A DNA stretch of 52,635 bases. Origin: a virus. Made by a program: the position numbers and the translations under genes. The notes below the pieces were generated by a model. That model saw only the letters and a program-made list of their open reading frames with translations, made no database searches and was not told where the DNA came from. The stretch covers positions 1 through 52,635 of the IMG/VR virus record IMGVR_UViG_3300035670_000287; one strand, written 5' to 3'. Shown piece by piece: positions 1 through 7,637 of the stretch; positions within the stretch are counted from its first letter, which is position 1; every line of letters starts with the position of its first letter.

Positions 1-127
1 GATACAGATACAGCAAAGACAATGTCCAGGATAGACCTTGATAGAGAGATGAATAAGTTTGCCGTTGAAGAACAAGGTAAGAGGAATCAACTTCAAAATG
101 AACAGTGGGAAAGGCAACAGGCCGCTA
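1..127. repeat. Terminal direct repeat, left copy (circular closure)
   Basis: These 127 bases are identical to positions 52509-52635. The reading frame of the gene at the right end continues exactly into this copy, so the repeat is an assembly overlap of a circular molecule (or a circularly permuted one), not a biological long terminal repeat. 127 is also a common assembler k-mer length. Confidence 0.95.
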
Positions 128-228
128 TTGACTCAGAACTTAGTCAGTACTTTAGGAACTATATTGGCGGATTAAAAGATTCAAAACAAAAAGAAAAAGC
201 TACGAGCCTGTACGGAACATATTTATAA
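1..228 (+). CDS. Helical internal virion protein, 3' part (continues from 51705)
   Basis: C-terminal 75 residues of the protein that starts at 51705. The segment is charged and helical, rich in Gln, Glu, Arg and Lys, and ends just before the AAGGAG ribosome site of the gene at 238. The first in-frame ATG at 22 is internal and should not be taken as a start, because the frame is open back across the circular junction. Confidence 0.65.
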   Translation, partial: DTDTAKTMSRIDLDREMNKFAVEEQGKRNQLQNEQWERQQAAIDSELSQYFRNYIGGLKDSKQKEKATSLYGTYL

Positions 229-237
229 GGAGTAACC

Positions 238-879
238 ATGGATTATCAACCACTTAACAACACAAACCTAGGTCAGTCAGACCTATTCAATAAAATGATG
301 AACCAGTTAGCCGCTGGAGGCTTTGCTGGAAAGCAAGCAAAGGTCATGGGGACAGAGGCTTCCTATCAGGCAGACTATGAGAGAGAACAAGCCAAGGCTG
401 GCAGAGCCAAGAGACTAGACGAATTAAATCAGAAGATAGCGGGGATAGAAGACGCCCTTGACCCAGGCAAATTCCAACGAATCAGAAAAGCTGATGGTGG
501 GTATGACTTTTTAGATGGAGCAGGAAAGCCTATCACGGTTGAGGATTACTCAGCAGCTAAGAAGATTGATAAGGGAGAAGCTCTAAAAGATTCAAGAAAC
601 TATCAGGACATAGTCTTTCTAAGAAACTATAACGCCACCATGGACTTACTTGACGGATACTACAACCAAGACGAAGACAAGGTAAAGAAGATAACCAAGC
701 AGTTAGCTAAGGGCGGAGTTGATGTGGCACAGATTATGCCTAAAGATGTAATCGCTGCTCTTTATGAACAGTTTCCCCAATACTTTATGACCGAGTCACA
801 AAAGAGAGACTTAGAAAAAGCCCAAATGCAAAGACAGGGCGAAGGTTTCTATGATAATTTAAGTAAATGGGTTCAGTAA
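238..879 (+). CDS. Putative virion protein, 213 aa, unknown
   Basis: The start is well set by AAGGAGT five bases upstream. The protein is hydrophilic and mostly helical. A small Gly/Ala stretch near residue 25 is followed by a Lys/Glu-rich helix at about 40-75 and a C-terminal basic helix. I recognise no catalytic motif or family. It lies between the helical ejected-type protein (51705-228) and the 897-residue protein at 881, with a 1-base gap to the latter, so a structural or ejected role is inferred from context only. Confidence 0.55.
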   Translation: MDYQPLNNTNLGQSDLFNKMMNQLAAGGFAGKQAKVMGTEASYQADYEREQAKAGRAKRLDELNQKIAGIEDALDPGKFQRIRKADGGYDFLDGAGKPITVEDYSAAKKIDKGEALKDSRNYQDIVFLRNYNATMDLLDGYYNQDEDKVKKITKQLAKGGVDVAQIMPKDVIAALYEQFPQYFMTESQKRDLEKAQMQRQGEGFYDNLSKWVQ

Positions 880-880
880 A

Positions 881-3574
881 ATGGGCAAGTTCACCCTAGA
901 TTTTATCGAAGCACTAACCAATAGAGTTGCTGGCAACGACGAGAAAAAAAAGAGAGTAGCCAGTACTATTAACGATTTTATTGGTGGGGTGGACAGAACC
1001 GTAAATCAGCCAAAAAAAATGCTAGGTAATACTGTACTTGACCTGTCAATTAGACCAGTCGCTCAACAAACAGCAAGGGCACAACACGCTATATATTCCA
1101 AGCAAGGAGACGACGCTCATCGAGGCTCAGATACCGCCTATATCCCCCAGAACTCTATCGAGAAGTTTATTATGGGCAATGAACCCGTTAAGGCATGGGG
1201 AGGAAAAGGCAATACCCAGAAGAAAGGTATGTCTGACTTTTTACAGTCGTCTTTGGGCGTTGATAGTAAATATGCTGATGACATTGCCTATCCGCTAGTG
1301 ATTGCTGGTGCTGGGTTGGACTTTCTGCCTGGTGGAGGGAAGAAAAAGGGAGCCCAAAAAGCTCTAGGGGCAGCCGATGATATGGTAGATATAATAAAGG
1401 TAATTAAAAAGAGATTCCCAGATGTGACTGATGATGTAGCCGAACAACTAGCCAGAAAGTATGCTCCCAAAGCCGATGAAGTGGTAGAAACCGCAGGTAA
1501 GCTCCCCCAACCTACCAAGGGGGCTAAGAGTATAGAACCAGAAATAGGAAACACGGTTAAAACTAAACCAGGGATACTGGGAGATGGAGAATATAAAGTA
1601 GTTAAAAAAAATGGAGACACTTATACGATAGTTGGCTTATCAGAAAAAGGTAATCTCAAAAAAACTGCGTTTGATGTTTCCAAAGATGATATCGACGTAA
1701 CCATAGGGGCTAAAGTAGATGAAGTGGCGGGAACTGACCCAGAGAAAATCCTCGCAGAAGCTATTAGAAAAGCTAAACCAGTGGCTCAAGAGACAGAGGA
1801 GCTCCGTAAGGTAGAAAAAGGGACAAGGGCTGGTAGAGCGGAAGATATTTTAGATAGCAACCTATCAGGTAAAGAATTAGAAAGGGCTTTTAAGGGGTCG
1901 TTTAAGGGAGAATACGCCAAGAGACCAGACTTCAACCCCATTATAGATGAGATAGGAGAGGACACTGCCCAAACCCTAAAGGAAACAAGGATACTCAAGA
2001 ATGAAGCCTTACAACAATTTGAAAAACTAAACGCCCTAAACGCCTTTGATAAGGTTATGGATGGACATAACCCCAATGAGAGCGAGCTTTATATACTAGA
2101 AAAGGCCTTTGGAGAGGCGTTCAATGAGCTTCCAGCAGCAAAAGAAATTGATAAAAAACTAAAAAAGTTTGTATCGGTGGTAAATTTTGGTAAAGCGTTC
2201 ACGACATCATTTGATATGTCCTCTTTCAGGCAGGGCGTATTTGCGTTATCTGGTCATCCCACAAGAATACCTGGATTTTTAGCCGATAACTTTAAGGGCT
2301 GGGGGCTAGGGAAGGGCGAACAAAACCTACAAGCGGCCGCTGACTCTTGGAAAAAATTAGAAAACTATAATCTTGTAAGAAAATATGTCGATATTACAGG
2401 CTTCGGCGGAAAAACAGAAGAGGCGTTTTATGGAGCAAACCTTGCAGAACAAGTTCCTCTGGCTGGAAAGCTCGTAAGAGCCTCTGAGAGGGCTTATTCT
2501 TTGTCGCTAACCAATTTAAGGGTTAGGCTGGCGGATAGAACGTTTGCCGATATGAAGAAAGCAGGCCTAGACCCAATAAGGGATGCCAAATATTTTGAAG
2601 CCGTGGGCGATACGTTTAACTCTGGAACTGGAAGAGGAAAATTCGGAGAACCATTCGCTAGAATTATAGGGGCATCTGGCAAGAAAGGCATGAACGAAGC
2701 TCAAACAAAAAGACTGGCAAGTAATATTGAAAAACTTGCTAACACTGGGCTCTTCTCATCAAAACTTATTGCCGCCAGGATGTCTCATTTCAACCCCAAG
2801 AACTATCGACCGTCAAAAGTAGGAAAGTTTGCCGCCAAGGAAAAGTGGCAGGAGCTTCTCGGTTTTGTCGGGTTTACTGCTGGATTAATAGCAACGGTTA
2901 AAATAATAAAAGAAACAACAGACGCAGATATTGACGTAGAGACAGACGTGAGAAGTTCTGATTTTGGAAAAGTAAAAATTAATGGCACTACAAGGCTTGA
3001 CTTTACTGGAGGAGAGGCTGCCTACGCCAGGGTTTTAGGACAATTTATTAGCGGTAGTAAAAAAGATTCAGAGAGTGGAGAAATAGAGAAGTTGGGAGTG
3101 GGATATAAACCACAAACAAGACCAGGGGTTGTTGGAAATTTCCTTAGAGGAAAAACATCTCCAGCCCTAGGAAGTGCCCTTAATCTGGCGTACGGTAATA
3201 ATGTGGTTGGCGAGCCCTCTTATTTAGGAAAAGAATTTACGGGATTTTTCTCCCCCCTATACGCAAAAGATATCGGAGACCTCTTCATAAAAGAGGGATT
3301 TTCTCCAGACCTCATCCCTCTGTTGATGGCTGGTTTCTTCGGAGCAGGAGTACAAACTTATGGGAGTGACGAAGAACAGGCAAGTAGGGAAGACGCTAAA
3401 GACAAGCAGGAAGACTACCAAGAGGCAAGCTGGAGAGACGAACCGCTAGGCAAGGCATCATATAACGCCTTTGGTGATATGTGGTTTACTGAGGATATGA
3501 TAGACAAACTAAAGGGTCGTTCTAGCAAGCCAGCTGGCGGGTATGGTTCGATTAATGAGTTTCTAGGTAAATAA
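881..3574 (+). CDS. Large internal virion / ejection-type protein, 897 aa
   Basis: Its size, position after two helical virion proteins and position ahead of the lysis genes fit the large internal (ejected) proteins of short-tailed phages. Residues ~110-150 hold a hydrophobic Gly-rich patch. The middle (about 420-640) resembles the phage 'large polyvalent protein associated' domains, with alternating hydrophobic helices and conserved-looking Arg/Asn-Phe motifs. A hydrophobic segment near residues 660-680 could insert in a membrane. No peptidase or transglycosylase motif is evident. There is no tape measure elsewhere, so this could be its functional counterpart in DNA delivery. The family call is by resemblance and unverified. 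Confidence 0.45.
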   Translation: MGKFTLDFIEALTNRVAGNDEKKKRVASTINDFIGGVDRTVNQPKKMLGNTVLDLSIRPVAQQTARAQHAIYSKQGDDAHRGSDTAYIPQNSIEKFIMGNEPVKAWGGKGNTQKKGMSDFLQSSLGVDSKYADDIAYPLVIAGAGLDFLPGGGKKKGAQKALGAADDMVDIIKVIKKRFPDVTDDVAEQLARKYAPKADEVVETAGKLPQPTKGAKSIEPEIGNTVKTKPGILGDGEYKVVKKNGDTYTIVGLSEKGNLKKTAFDVSKDDIDVTIGAKVDEVAGTDPEKILAEAIRKAKPVAQETEELRKVEKGTRAGRAEDILDSNLSGKELERAFKGSFKGEYAKRPDFNPIIDEIGEDTAQTLKETRILKNEALQQFEKLNALNAFDKVMDGHNPNESELYILEKAFGEAFNELPAAKEIDKKLKKFVSVVNFGKAFTTSFDMSSFRQGVFALSGHPTRIPGFLADNFKGWGLGKGEQNLQAAADSWKKLENYNLVRKYVDITGFGGKTEEAFYGANLAEQVPLAGKLVRASERAYSLSLTNLRVRLADRTFADMKKAGLDPIRDAKYFEAVGDTFNSGTGRGKFGEPFARIIGASGKKGMNEAQTKRLASNIEKLANTGLFSSKLIAARMSHFNPKNYRPSKVGKFAAKEKWQELLGFVGFTAGLIATVKIIKETTDADIDVETDVRSSDFGKVKINGTTRLDFTGGEAAYARVLGQFISGSKKDSESGEIEKLGVGYKPQTRPGVVGNFLRGKTSPALGSALNLAYGNNVVGEPSYLGKEFTGFFSPLYAKDIGDLFIKEGFSPDLIPLLMAGFFGAGVQTYGSDEEQASREDAKDKQEDYQEASWRDEPLGKASYNAFGDMWFTEDMIDKLKGRSSKPAGGYGSINEFLGK

Positions 3575-3575
3575 A

Positions 3576-3842
3576 ATGAAAGAATTATCAAAACAAATAA
3601 CAAATGCGGAAGCGAGGTTTGCAGTGCTAGAGACACAGATGGCTCAGAACGAAGTCGACCACCAGACTATCTTAACCGAAGTCAGGCACAACTGTGCCGA
3701 GAACTCTAAGAGGTTCGACAAGTTAGAGGAATTGATTACGACAGCAGCCGAGAGCAAGGCTAACAAGTGGGTCGAATGGTTCGCCAAGTCCCTGATAGCG
3801 GCCATGCTTACGATAGCCGTCTACATGTTAAACAGATTATAG
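3576..3842 (+). CDS. XhlA-like coiled-coil membrane protein (holin-associated)
   Basis: 88 residues. An N-terminal amphipathic coiled coil (about residues 3-60) is followed by one C-terminal membrane helix (about 67-86). This architecture is typical of haemolysin XhlA/holin-accessory proteins of Gram-positive phages, which act at the cytoplasmic membrane with the lysin. It begins one base after the 881 gene and is followed by the CHAP lysin and a second small membrane protein, giving a compact lysis cassette. A tail-associated chaperone with a similar layout cannot be fully excluded. Confidence 0.6.
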   Translation: MKELSKQITNAEARFAVLETQMAQNEVDHQTILTEVRHNCAENSKRFDKLEELITTAAESKANKWVEWFAKSLIAAMLTIAVYMLNRL

Positions 3843-3871
3843 TTTACACATAGCGAAAAATTTGCTATACT
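3843..3871 (+). promoter_or_regulatory. Sigma70-type promoter for the lysin
   Basis: TTTACA at 3843-3848 and TATACT at 3866-3871, 17 bases apart. The sequence around it (TAG before the -35 box, ATTTGC before the -10 box, GGAAAA after it) is shared with the promoter at 25984, so this looks like a phage-specific promoter type. Confidence 0.75.
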
Positions 3872-3896
3872 AAGGAAAACAGAAAGGGGGTGAAAA

Positions 3897-4310
3897 ATGA
3901 TAACTCTAAATCAATTTATCAACAAGTACATCTGGAAGCAGGTAGACGTTGATAACTATCCTAGCTGGGACAAAACACAGTGTGTTGATTTATTGAAGAA
4001 GTATTACCCCGAAGTTCTGGGAGTACCAGCAATAAGGGGAGACGGTGGAGACTACTTCGCCAATTCACCTTCAACTCAATTTAGAAAGATATACAATTCC
4101 TATTGGGCAATCCCTAGAGCAGGCGACGTTATGGTATGGAAGGAGACCTCCCGACTACCGTTTGGTCATGTGGCAATCGTCACTTCGGCCAATCTCTACA
4201 CCTTCACTTCTTTCGACCAGAACTGGCCAAGCCAGACCTCTCCCTGTATGTACGTTAAACATAAATATACTGGGGATTACCCCGTTTTAGGTTGGTTAAG
4301 AAAAAAATAA
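3897..4310 (+). CDS. CHAP-domain endolysin
   Basis: 137 residues, essentially one CHAP (NlpC/P60-like) domain. The catalytic Cys is at residue 29 (motif TQCVDLL), the catalytic His at 91 (FGHVAIV) and the polar third residue is in FDQNW at about 107-110. CHAP enzymes hydrolyse peptidoglycan peptide bonds or the MurNAc-Ala amide. There is no separate wall-binding domain, so it is small for a lysin. It has its own promoter and a strong AAAGGGGG ribosome site, and lies between the XhlA-like protein and a holin-like protein. Confidence 0.8.
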   Translation: MITLNQFINKYIWKQVDVDNYPSWDKTQCVDLLKKYYPEVLGVPAIRGDGGDYFANSPSTQFRKIYNSYWAIPRAGDVMVWKETSRLPFGHVAIVTSANLYTFTSFDQNWPSQTSPCMYVKHKYTGDYPVLGWLRKK

Positions 4311-4323
4311 AAAGGAGACAAAA

Positions 4324-4515
4324 ATGTTACGCACGGTTTGGGAAAGATTAAAAAGTCCTGTCGTTATTATCCAACTGCTATCTATCCTTGGAGCAGTAGT
4401 AGTTGTGCTAGTACCTGGAATTGACTCATCGGTAGACAAGATAGTCGCAGCAGTTGCTGTCATCATCAACGTCTTCGCTGGGTTAAACAACCCGACGGAT
4501 AGGAAAAACTTCTAA
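4324..4515 (+). CDS. Small holin-like membrane protein
   Basis: 63 residues with two hydrophobic segments (about 12-30 and 36-54), a short turn and a hydrophilic tail ending in NNPTDRKNF. That ending is typical of the small phage holins of Gram-positive hosts (phi-LC3-like group). Holins form membrane lesions that time lysis. The ribosome site AAGGAG is 6 bases upstream. It follows the CHAP lysin by 13 bases. Confidence 0.65.
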   Translation: MLRTVWERLKSPVVIIQLLSILGAVVVVLVPGIDSSVDKIVAAVAVIINVFAGLNNPTDRKNF

Positions 4516-4537
4516 CAACTAGAAGTCCAAAACAAAA

Positions 4538-4675
4538 ATGAAAAAAGAATATGACGATTACGAGGTAGGAGCAGATATAACCCTGTGTGGCTGTATCGCC
4601 TACCTCTTTTTGTCTTTATGTGCATTTATTGCGTCTATTGCCTGGTTCTTTCACTGCTTCCAAATCTATTTTTAA
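4538..4675 (+). CDS. Membrane microprotein, 45 aa
   Basis: Starts with an acidic/basic N-terminus (MKKEYDDYEVG) and contains one long hydrophobic Cys/Phe-rich helix covering most of the rest. The ribosome site is weak. It lies just after the lysis cassette and could be a lysis accessory (antiholin/spanin-like), but nothing beyond a membrane helix supports a function. The stop codon sits at the foot of the hairpin at 4674-4733. Confidence 0.4.
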   Translation: MKKEYDDYEVGADITLCGCIAYLFLSLCAFIASIAWFFHCFQIYF

Positions 4676-4733
4676 CTCGGCTTCGGTGGGGGGTAGCTAC
4701 AATCGATTGCCCCCATCGGAGAAATCCGAGTTC
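4674..4733 (+). promoter_or_regulatory. Long interrupted hairpin between two small genes
   Basis: AACTCGG at 4674-4680 pairs with CCGAGTT at 4727-4733. Inside, a G-rich run pairs with a C-rich run (CGGTGGGGG with CCCCCATCG, one G.U pair). There is no T tract, so it is not a simple terminator. It could be a leader structure or processing site for the gene at 4762. Confidence 0.5.
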
Positions 4734-4761
4734 ATTAAAAAATAGCAACAGAGGAGGAGTG

Positions 4762-4908
4762 ATGTATGGCTGGGACAGGCTCCTGATGCTTCTAGGCTTG
4801 GTCATCCTGTCATGGCTGACCGTCTACGGCATCTGCTGGGCAATCTACAAGACCCTTCAGTGGGTCAACGACTACTTGGACAACTTCGTTCTCAACCCGC
4901 AGTGGTGA
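4762..4908 (+). CDS. Membrane microprotein, 48 aa
   Basis: The start is fixed by GAGGAGG five to ten bases upstream; a longer frame reaching back to 4585 crosses the hairpin and is unlikely. One clear membrane helix (about residues 7-29) is followed by a Trp/Tyr-rich amphipathic tail. Codons here become C- and G-rich compared with genes before 4700. Function unknown. Confidence 0.5.
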   Translation: MYGWDRLLMLLGLVILSWLTVYGICWAIYKTLQWVNDYLDNFVLNPQW

Positions 4909-4911
4909 GCC

Positions 4912-4992
4912 ATGGAAGGGATGCATAACATCTTCATTGCGGCAGCCTACGCTGTCTGCTTCATCGTTCTCATCGTAGAGCTGGTGAAGTGA
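4912..4992 (+). CDS. Membrane microprotein, 26 aa (tentative)
   Basis: A 26-residue frame with one hydrophobic helix, beginning 3 bases after the previous stop and ending TGATG, where its stop overlaps the next start by one base. Overlaps like this are the rule in this operon and are the main reason for calling it. It may be a translational-coupling leader peptide instead of a functional protein. Confidence 0.35.
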   Translation: MEGMHNIFIAAAYAVCFIVLIVELVK

Positions 4993-5201
4993 TGTTCGGA
5001 ACATACCATATCTTCGTTTTCAGGGGGAAGGCACTCACCTTTATCGAGTGTCCGTCCTGTGGGCATCTGACCCACATCCCTGGAAGGCTCAAGCCCAACA
5101 AGGCCAGGCACTGCTTCGGCTGTGACCTGGAGTTCATCGAACCCACAACGAGGGTGGGGGTGAAGGTCTATGAAGTCCACAACGCTGATAGTGGTCTATA
5201 A
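4992..5201 (+). CDS. Zinc-ribbon microprotein, 69 aa
   Basis: Contains CPSC at about residues 20-23 and CFGC at about 42-45, a four-Cys zinc ribbon, with a His-rich strand between. Phage zinc ribbons of this size often bind nucleic acid or regulate transcription, but no specific family is recognised. The start is the ATG overlapping the upstream stop (TGATG). It overlaps the next zinc-ribbon gene by 32 bases. Confidence 0.5.
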   Translation: MFGTYHIFVFRGKALTFIECPSCGHLTHIPGRLKPNKARHCFGCDLEFIEPTTRVGVKVYEVHNADSGL

Positions 5202-5340
5202 CAAGCTGGTTGTGACTGCGACCTGCCCCTACTGCCACCGCTTCATCTGCATCGACGACCAGCTGGTTCTGTTCTACTGGTGCCCCGCCTGCAAGCATGC
5301 GTTCCTGCCCTACAAGACACCGCTGAAAGTGGGGTGGTGA
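5170..5340 (+). CDS. Zinc-ribbon microprotein, 56 aa
   Basis: A four-Cys ribbon: CPYC at about residues 19-22 and CPAC at about 39-42. The stop codon shares one base with the start of the next gene (TGATG), which supports translation. With the preceding gene it makes a pair of adjacent zinc ribbons. Function unknown. Confidence 0.5.
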   Translation: MKSTTLIVVYNKLVVTATCPYCHRFICIDDQLVLFYWCPACKHAFLPYKTPLKVGW

Positions 5341-5591
5341 TGGAAGACAATATTGATAACTACTTCCTGCCACTCAACTCTACTAGAAAGGTACTCATCG
5401 CTGTCTTTTTCCTAGACGGTGAGTGCGAATCGGAAATCAACCAGATGGTCAGGGCAGTCATCGGTGGGCTGGTTCACTCTGGCTTCTACACCGATGCTCA
5501 GAAGTTCGGCTTCACCTACAACGAGTCAACCGTCAACATCTACAAGGAAGTCCCTATCTTTGACGTTTGGGGACATCTTCATTCCTGCTAG
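5340..5591 (+). CDS. Unknown protein, 83 aa
   Basis: Starts at the ATG that overlaps the upstream stop. Mixed alpha/beta pattern: an N-terminal beta strand KVLIAVFFL, a Glu/Arg helix and a C-terminal strand. No motif recognised. It shares the C-rich codon use of the 4762-7066 block. Confidence 0.4.
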   Translation: MEDNIDNYFLPLNSTRKVLIAVFFLDGECESEINQMVRAVIGGLVHSGFYTDAQKFGFTYNESTVNIYKEVPIFDVWGHLHSC

Positions 5592-5599
5592 GGGGAGCG

Positions 5600-5836
5600 A
5601 TGGTCTGTCCCGTCTGCCATAAGGACGACAGTGTTTCTTCTGAGCACCATTTTTGGTGGCCGAAGAAGAAGTACCGCAACACCATCAAGAGAGCTCATCG
5701 GATGATGCTTCACCCGAAGTGTCACCGAGACTACCACGACTTCTACCTGCGTCACTGCCACCGTGAGACACGGCAGTGCGAGAAGCGGTTCGTTTGTCAC
5801 TACTCCAGTGTCTGTTGCTATTATGCTGGCCGTTAG
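5600..5836 (+). CDS. Small HNH-like zinc protein, 78 aa
   Basis: Starts at the ATG after AGGGGG. CPVC near the N-terminus, a His-His pair around residue 17-18 and the C-terminal LHPKCHRDYH pattern resemble the beta-beta-alpha metal site of HNH nucleases, and further Cys/His residues follow. It is shorter than a typical HNH enzyme and may be only a zinc-binding relative. It ends in a hairpin (CTGGC/GCCAG, 5826-5840) and is followed by the structured leader of the phosphoesterase gene. Confidence 0.45.
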   Translation: MVCPVCHKDDSVSSEHHFWWPKKKYRNTIKRAHRMMLHPKCHRDYHDFYLRHCHRETRQCEKRFVCHYSSVCCYYAGR

Positions 5837-5848
5837 CCAGCCAAAGTC

Positions 5849-5918
5849 GGAGGGCTAGTTAAGAGCGGGTTACCACCCGAACCCTGGCTAGTCCTCCACC
5901 ACCCTTAGAAAGGAGGGG
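5849..5918 (+). promoter_or_regulatory. Structured leader with possible SD / anti-SD switch
   Basis: GGAGGGCTAG (5849-5858) pairs with CTAGTCCTCC (5888-5897), one G.U pair. Inside, CGGGT/ACCCG (5866-5879) or GGGTT/AACCC (5867-5884) can pair, exclusively of each other. TCCTCC at 5892-5897 can also pair with the AGGAGGGG ribosome site of the phosphoesterase (5911-5918). The leader therefore could either free or block that site. This is inferred from base pairing only. Confidence 0.45.
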
Positions 5919-5920
5919 AA

Positions 5921-7066
5921 ATGAAAGAGGAAAAGTTCGAGTGGACAGAAGAACGCAAGTCCTTCCTCGTCAACTCAACTGATGAGGAGATGACAGCGTT
6001 TGTCTCCGAACACGGTCTCAAGCTCGAGTCTGTCTCCAGATTCCGCAGGAAACTGCGGAGGAGAGACGACCCGTCCAAGAAGACCAGGAAGTCACTGGCT
6101 CAGTTTCTGACCAGCGGCAAGCGGGTCTTTGAAATCGAGAACTACTTCGAGAAGAGCCTCGACGAAGTCTTGAAGGACATCCCTCAAGGCTACGAGCTCT
6201 TCCAGACCGTAGATGAGCACCACAACACCATCTACGTTCTCATCCCTGAAGTCCCCGTGGACTACGAACTGAAAGACAGGGCGTGGACTTACCGCTGGCA
6301 ACCCAACGGTCAGCCCTATCTCTGGATTCAGTTCCCCGACGACTTCAACGGCAGGAAGCTCAAGGTCGTCCCCATCGCTGACCTCCACGACGGCAACCAA
6401 GCCTGTAACATGGACAAGTTCCGTGAGTGGGTCAACTGGATTTCATCCAGAGAGGACACCTTCGCCTTCATCAACGGCGACCTGTTCGAGAACGCTCATG
6501 GCGACTCCAACCGTGGGGTGGCTATCTATGAGCAGACCACCCGACCTCGGGGTCAGCTCGATGAGCTGGTTCACATCCTCGCCCCTATCGCTCACAAGAT
6601 TCTCTGGGCTATCCCAGGTAATCACGAGGATAGGTCAAGGACAAGGGACTACGACCCGCTGGAGTGGCTCTGTGAGAGGCTGGGGATTCCCTACTCTTAC
6701 GAGCCCATCTACGTCGACGTGCTGTGGAAGGGATTCGTTTTCGACTTCTTCTGCCAGCACGGTAACACGGGTTCACAGACCAAGGGGGGCAAGATGAACG
6801 CCGCCTCCCGTCCTCAGAAGTTCCAAGAGCACGTTTGCTTCACGGTCATGGCTCACGTCCACGATGCCACCACCAACACTACGGTGCGTATCTGCCGTGA
6901 CAGGAAGAACTTCAAGCTCTTGGAGAAGAAGCAGTATGTCCTCATCTGCCCAGCGTTCCTGAGTTACTTCGGAAGCTATGCTTCCAAGCACCTCTACGAG
7001 CCTGGGGCTCAAGGGACAATCAACTGCGAACTGTTCGCCAACGGTGACTATCACCTGCGGGCTTAA
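5921..7066 (+). CDS. Calcineurin-like metallophosphoesterase
   Basis: 381 residues. An N-terminal ~130-residue helical region, possibly DNA-binding (basic stretch RRKLRRRDD at about 43-51), precedes a metallophosphoesterase domain. All five metal-site blocks are present: DLHDG (D154, H156), NGDLFE (D187), GNHED (N234, H235), QHGNT (H280) and AHVHD (H312, H314). Enzymes of this class hydrolyse phosphodi- or monoesters with two metals. Phage members are often linked to DNA repair nucleases or nucleotide turnover; the substrate here is unknown. Codons are strikingly C/G-ending compared with flanking genes, suggesting separate ancestry of the 4762-7066 block. Confidence 0.85.
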   Translation: MKEEKFEWTEERKSFLVNSTDEEMTAFVSEHGLKLESVSRFRRKLRRRDDPSKKTRKSLAQFLTSGKRVFEIENYFEKSLDEVLKDIPQGYELFQTVDEHHNTIYVLIPEVPVDYELKDRAWTYRWQPNGQPYLWIQFPDDFNGRKLKVVPIADLHDGNQACNMDKFREWVNWISSREDTFAFINGDLFENAHGDSNRGVAIYEQTTRPRGQLDELVHILAPIAHKILWAIPGNHEDRSRTRDYDPLEWLCERLGIPYSYEPIYVDVLWKGFVFDFFCQHGNTGSQTKGGKMNAASRPQKFQEHVCFTVMAHVHDATTNTTVRICRDRKNFKLLEKKQYVLICPAFLSYFGSYASKHLYEPGAQGTINCELFANGDYHLRA

Positions 7067-7070
7067 CCCT

Positions 7071-7109
7071 GTGGGGGTGCAAAACGGCACGAGATGTCGA
7101 CACCCCCAC
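7071..7109 (+). promoter_or_regulatory. Strong intergenic hairpin
   Basis: GTGGGGGTG (7071-7079) and CACCCCCAC (7101-7109) form a perfect 9-bp stem; the loop can form a further CGGCA/TGTCG stem. No T tract follows. It ends 8 bases before the AGGAGG of the next gene, so it may protect or process the message. Confidence 0.55.
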
Positions 7110-7126
7110 TTAACTTAGGAGGTATC

Positions 7127-7393
7127 GTGAAAGAAAGACTAAAATTCTGGTGTAAGTTCTGGGGCGTACCAGTCCCCAAGACCTACCGCATCCCCAAGAA
7201 AGGGATGGTTTCCAACGGCTACAAGAAAAGCTACAAGTTCTGTGGCTATTGTGCTGAGGACGACACCATCTACTACGAGGGGAAGCTGACCGAAGAAGCC
7301 ATCTTCCACGAGATAATCCACAAACGCTTTCCTGAAGCACCAGAGAGCGTAGTACATGGTCTAACTATAGCCTTCAGGGGCTGGCTATTCTAA
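7127..7393 (+). CDS. HExxH putative metalloprotease-like protein, 88 aa
   Basis: Start is GTG 7127, 4-5 bases after TAGGAGG; an upstream ATG at 7094 would cut through the hairpin and is not favoured. The motif FHEIIHKRF at residues 60-68 is an HExxH zinc-protease signature (H61, E62, H65), with a second CxxC-like pair (FCGYC) earlier. Small HExxH proteins are common in phages with unknown substrates. The stop lies inside a 7-bp hairpin (7376-7401). Confidence 0.5.
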   Translation: MKERLKFWCKFWGVPVPKTYRIPKKGMVSNGYKKSYKFCGYCAEDDTIYYEGKLTEEAIFHEIIHKRFPEAPESVVHGLTIAFRGWLF

Positions 7394-7401
7394 AAGCCCC
7401 T
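7376..7401 (+). promoter_or_regulatory. Hairpin over the stop codon of the HExxH gene
   Basis: AGGGGCT (7376-7382) pairs with AGCCCCT (7395-7401). Only three T follow, so termination would be weak. It is the fourth strong hairpin between genes in this block. Confidence 0.45.
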
Positions 7402-7418
7402 TTAACTAAGGAGAAAAG

Positions 7419-7637
7419 ATGGACGATACACATAAAGAAAACTTAAAGCAATTATTAGAAATGTTCAATTATCAAGCCACCGCCAAGTATACCAAAGGGG
7501 TCGAAGAACACGGCGGCCACCTGTGGCGAAAAGGAGTGGAGTTCTTAATAGACGCCGCTTATGAAGAAGCGGTTGACCAAGTGATTTACTTGGGACAACT
7601 AAGACAGATATTAAATGGGATAGAGGGTGACAAGTGA
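7419..7637 (+). CDS. MazG-like nucleotide pyrophosphohydrolase-type protein, 72 aa
   Basis: The pattern KYTKGVEEHGG, then a Leu, then EEAVDQVIYL resembles the compact MazG-like all-alpha fold in which Glu/Asp residues of an EExxD-type motif bind magnesium. Such phage proteins hydrolyse nucleoside triphosphates and adjust nucleotide pools. Ribosome site AAGGAG is 8 bases upstream. It overlaps the next start by 4 bases. Confidence 0.5.
   Translation: MDDTHKENLKQLLEMFNYQATAKYTKGVEEHGGHLWRKGVEFLIDAAYEEAVDQVIYLGQLRQILNGIEGDK

Noticed and set aside
4585-4761. Longer N-terminus for the membrane gene at 4762
   Set aside because: It would be translated through a stable hairpin and another small gene, while a strong GAGGAGG stands just before ATG 4762.
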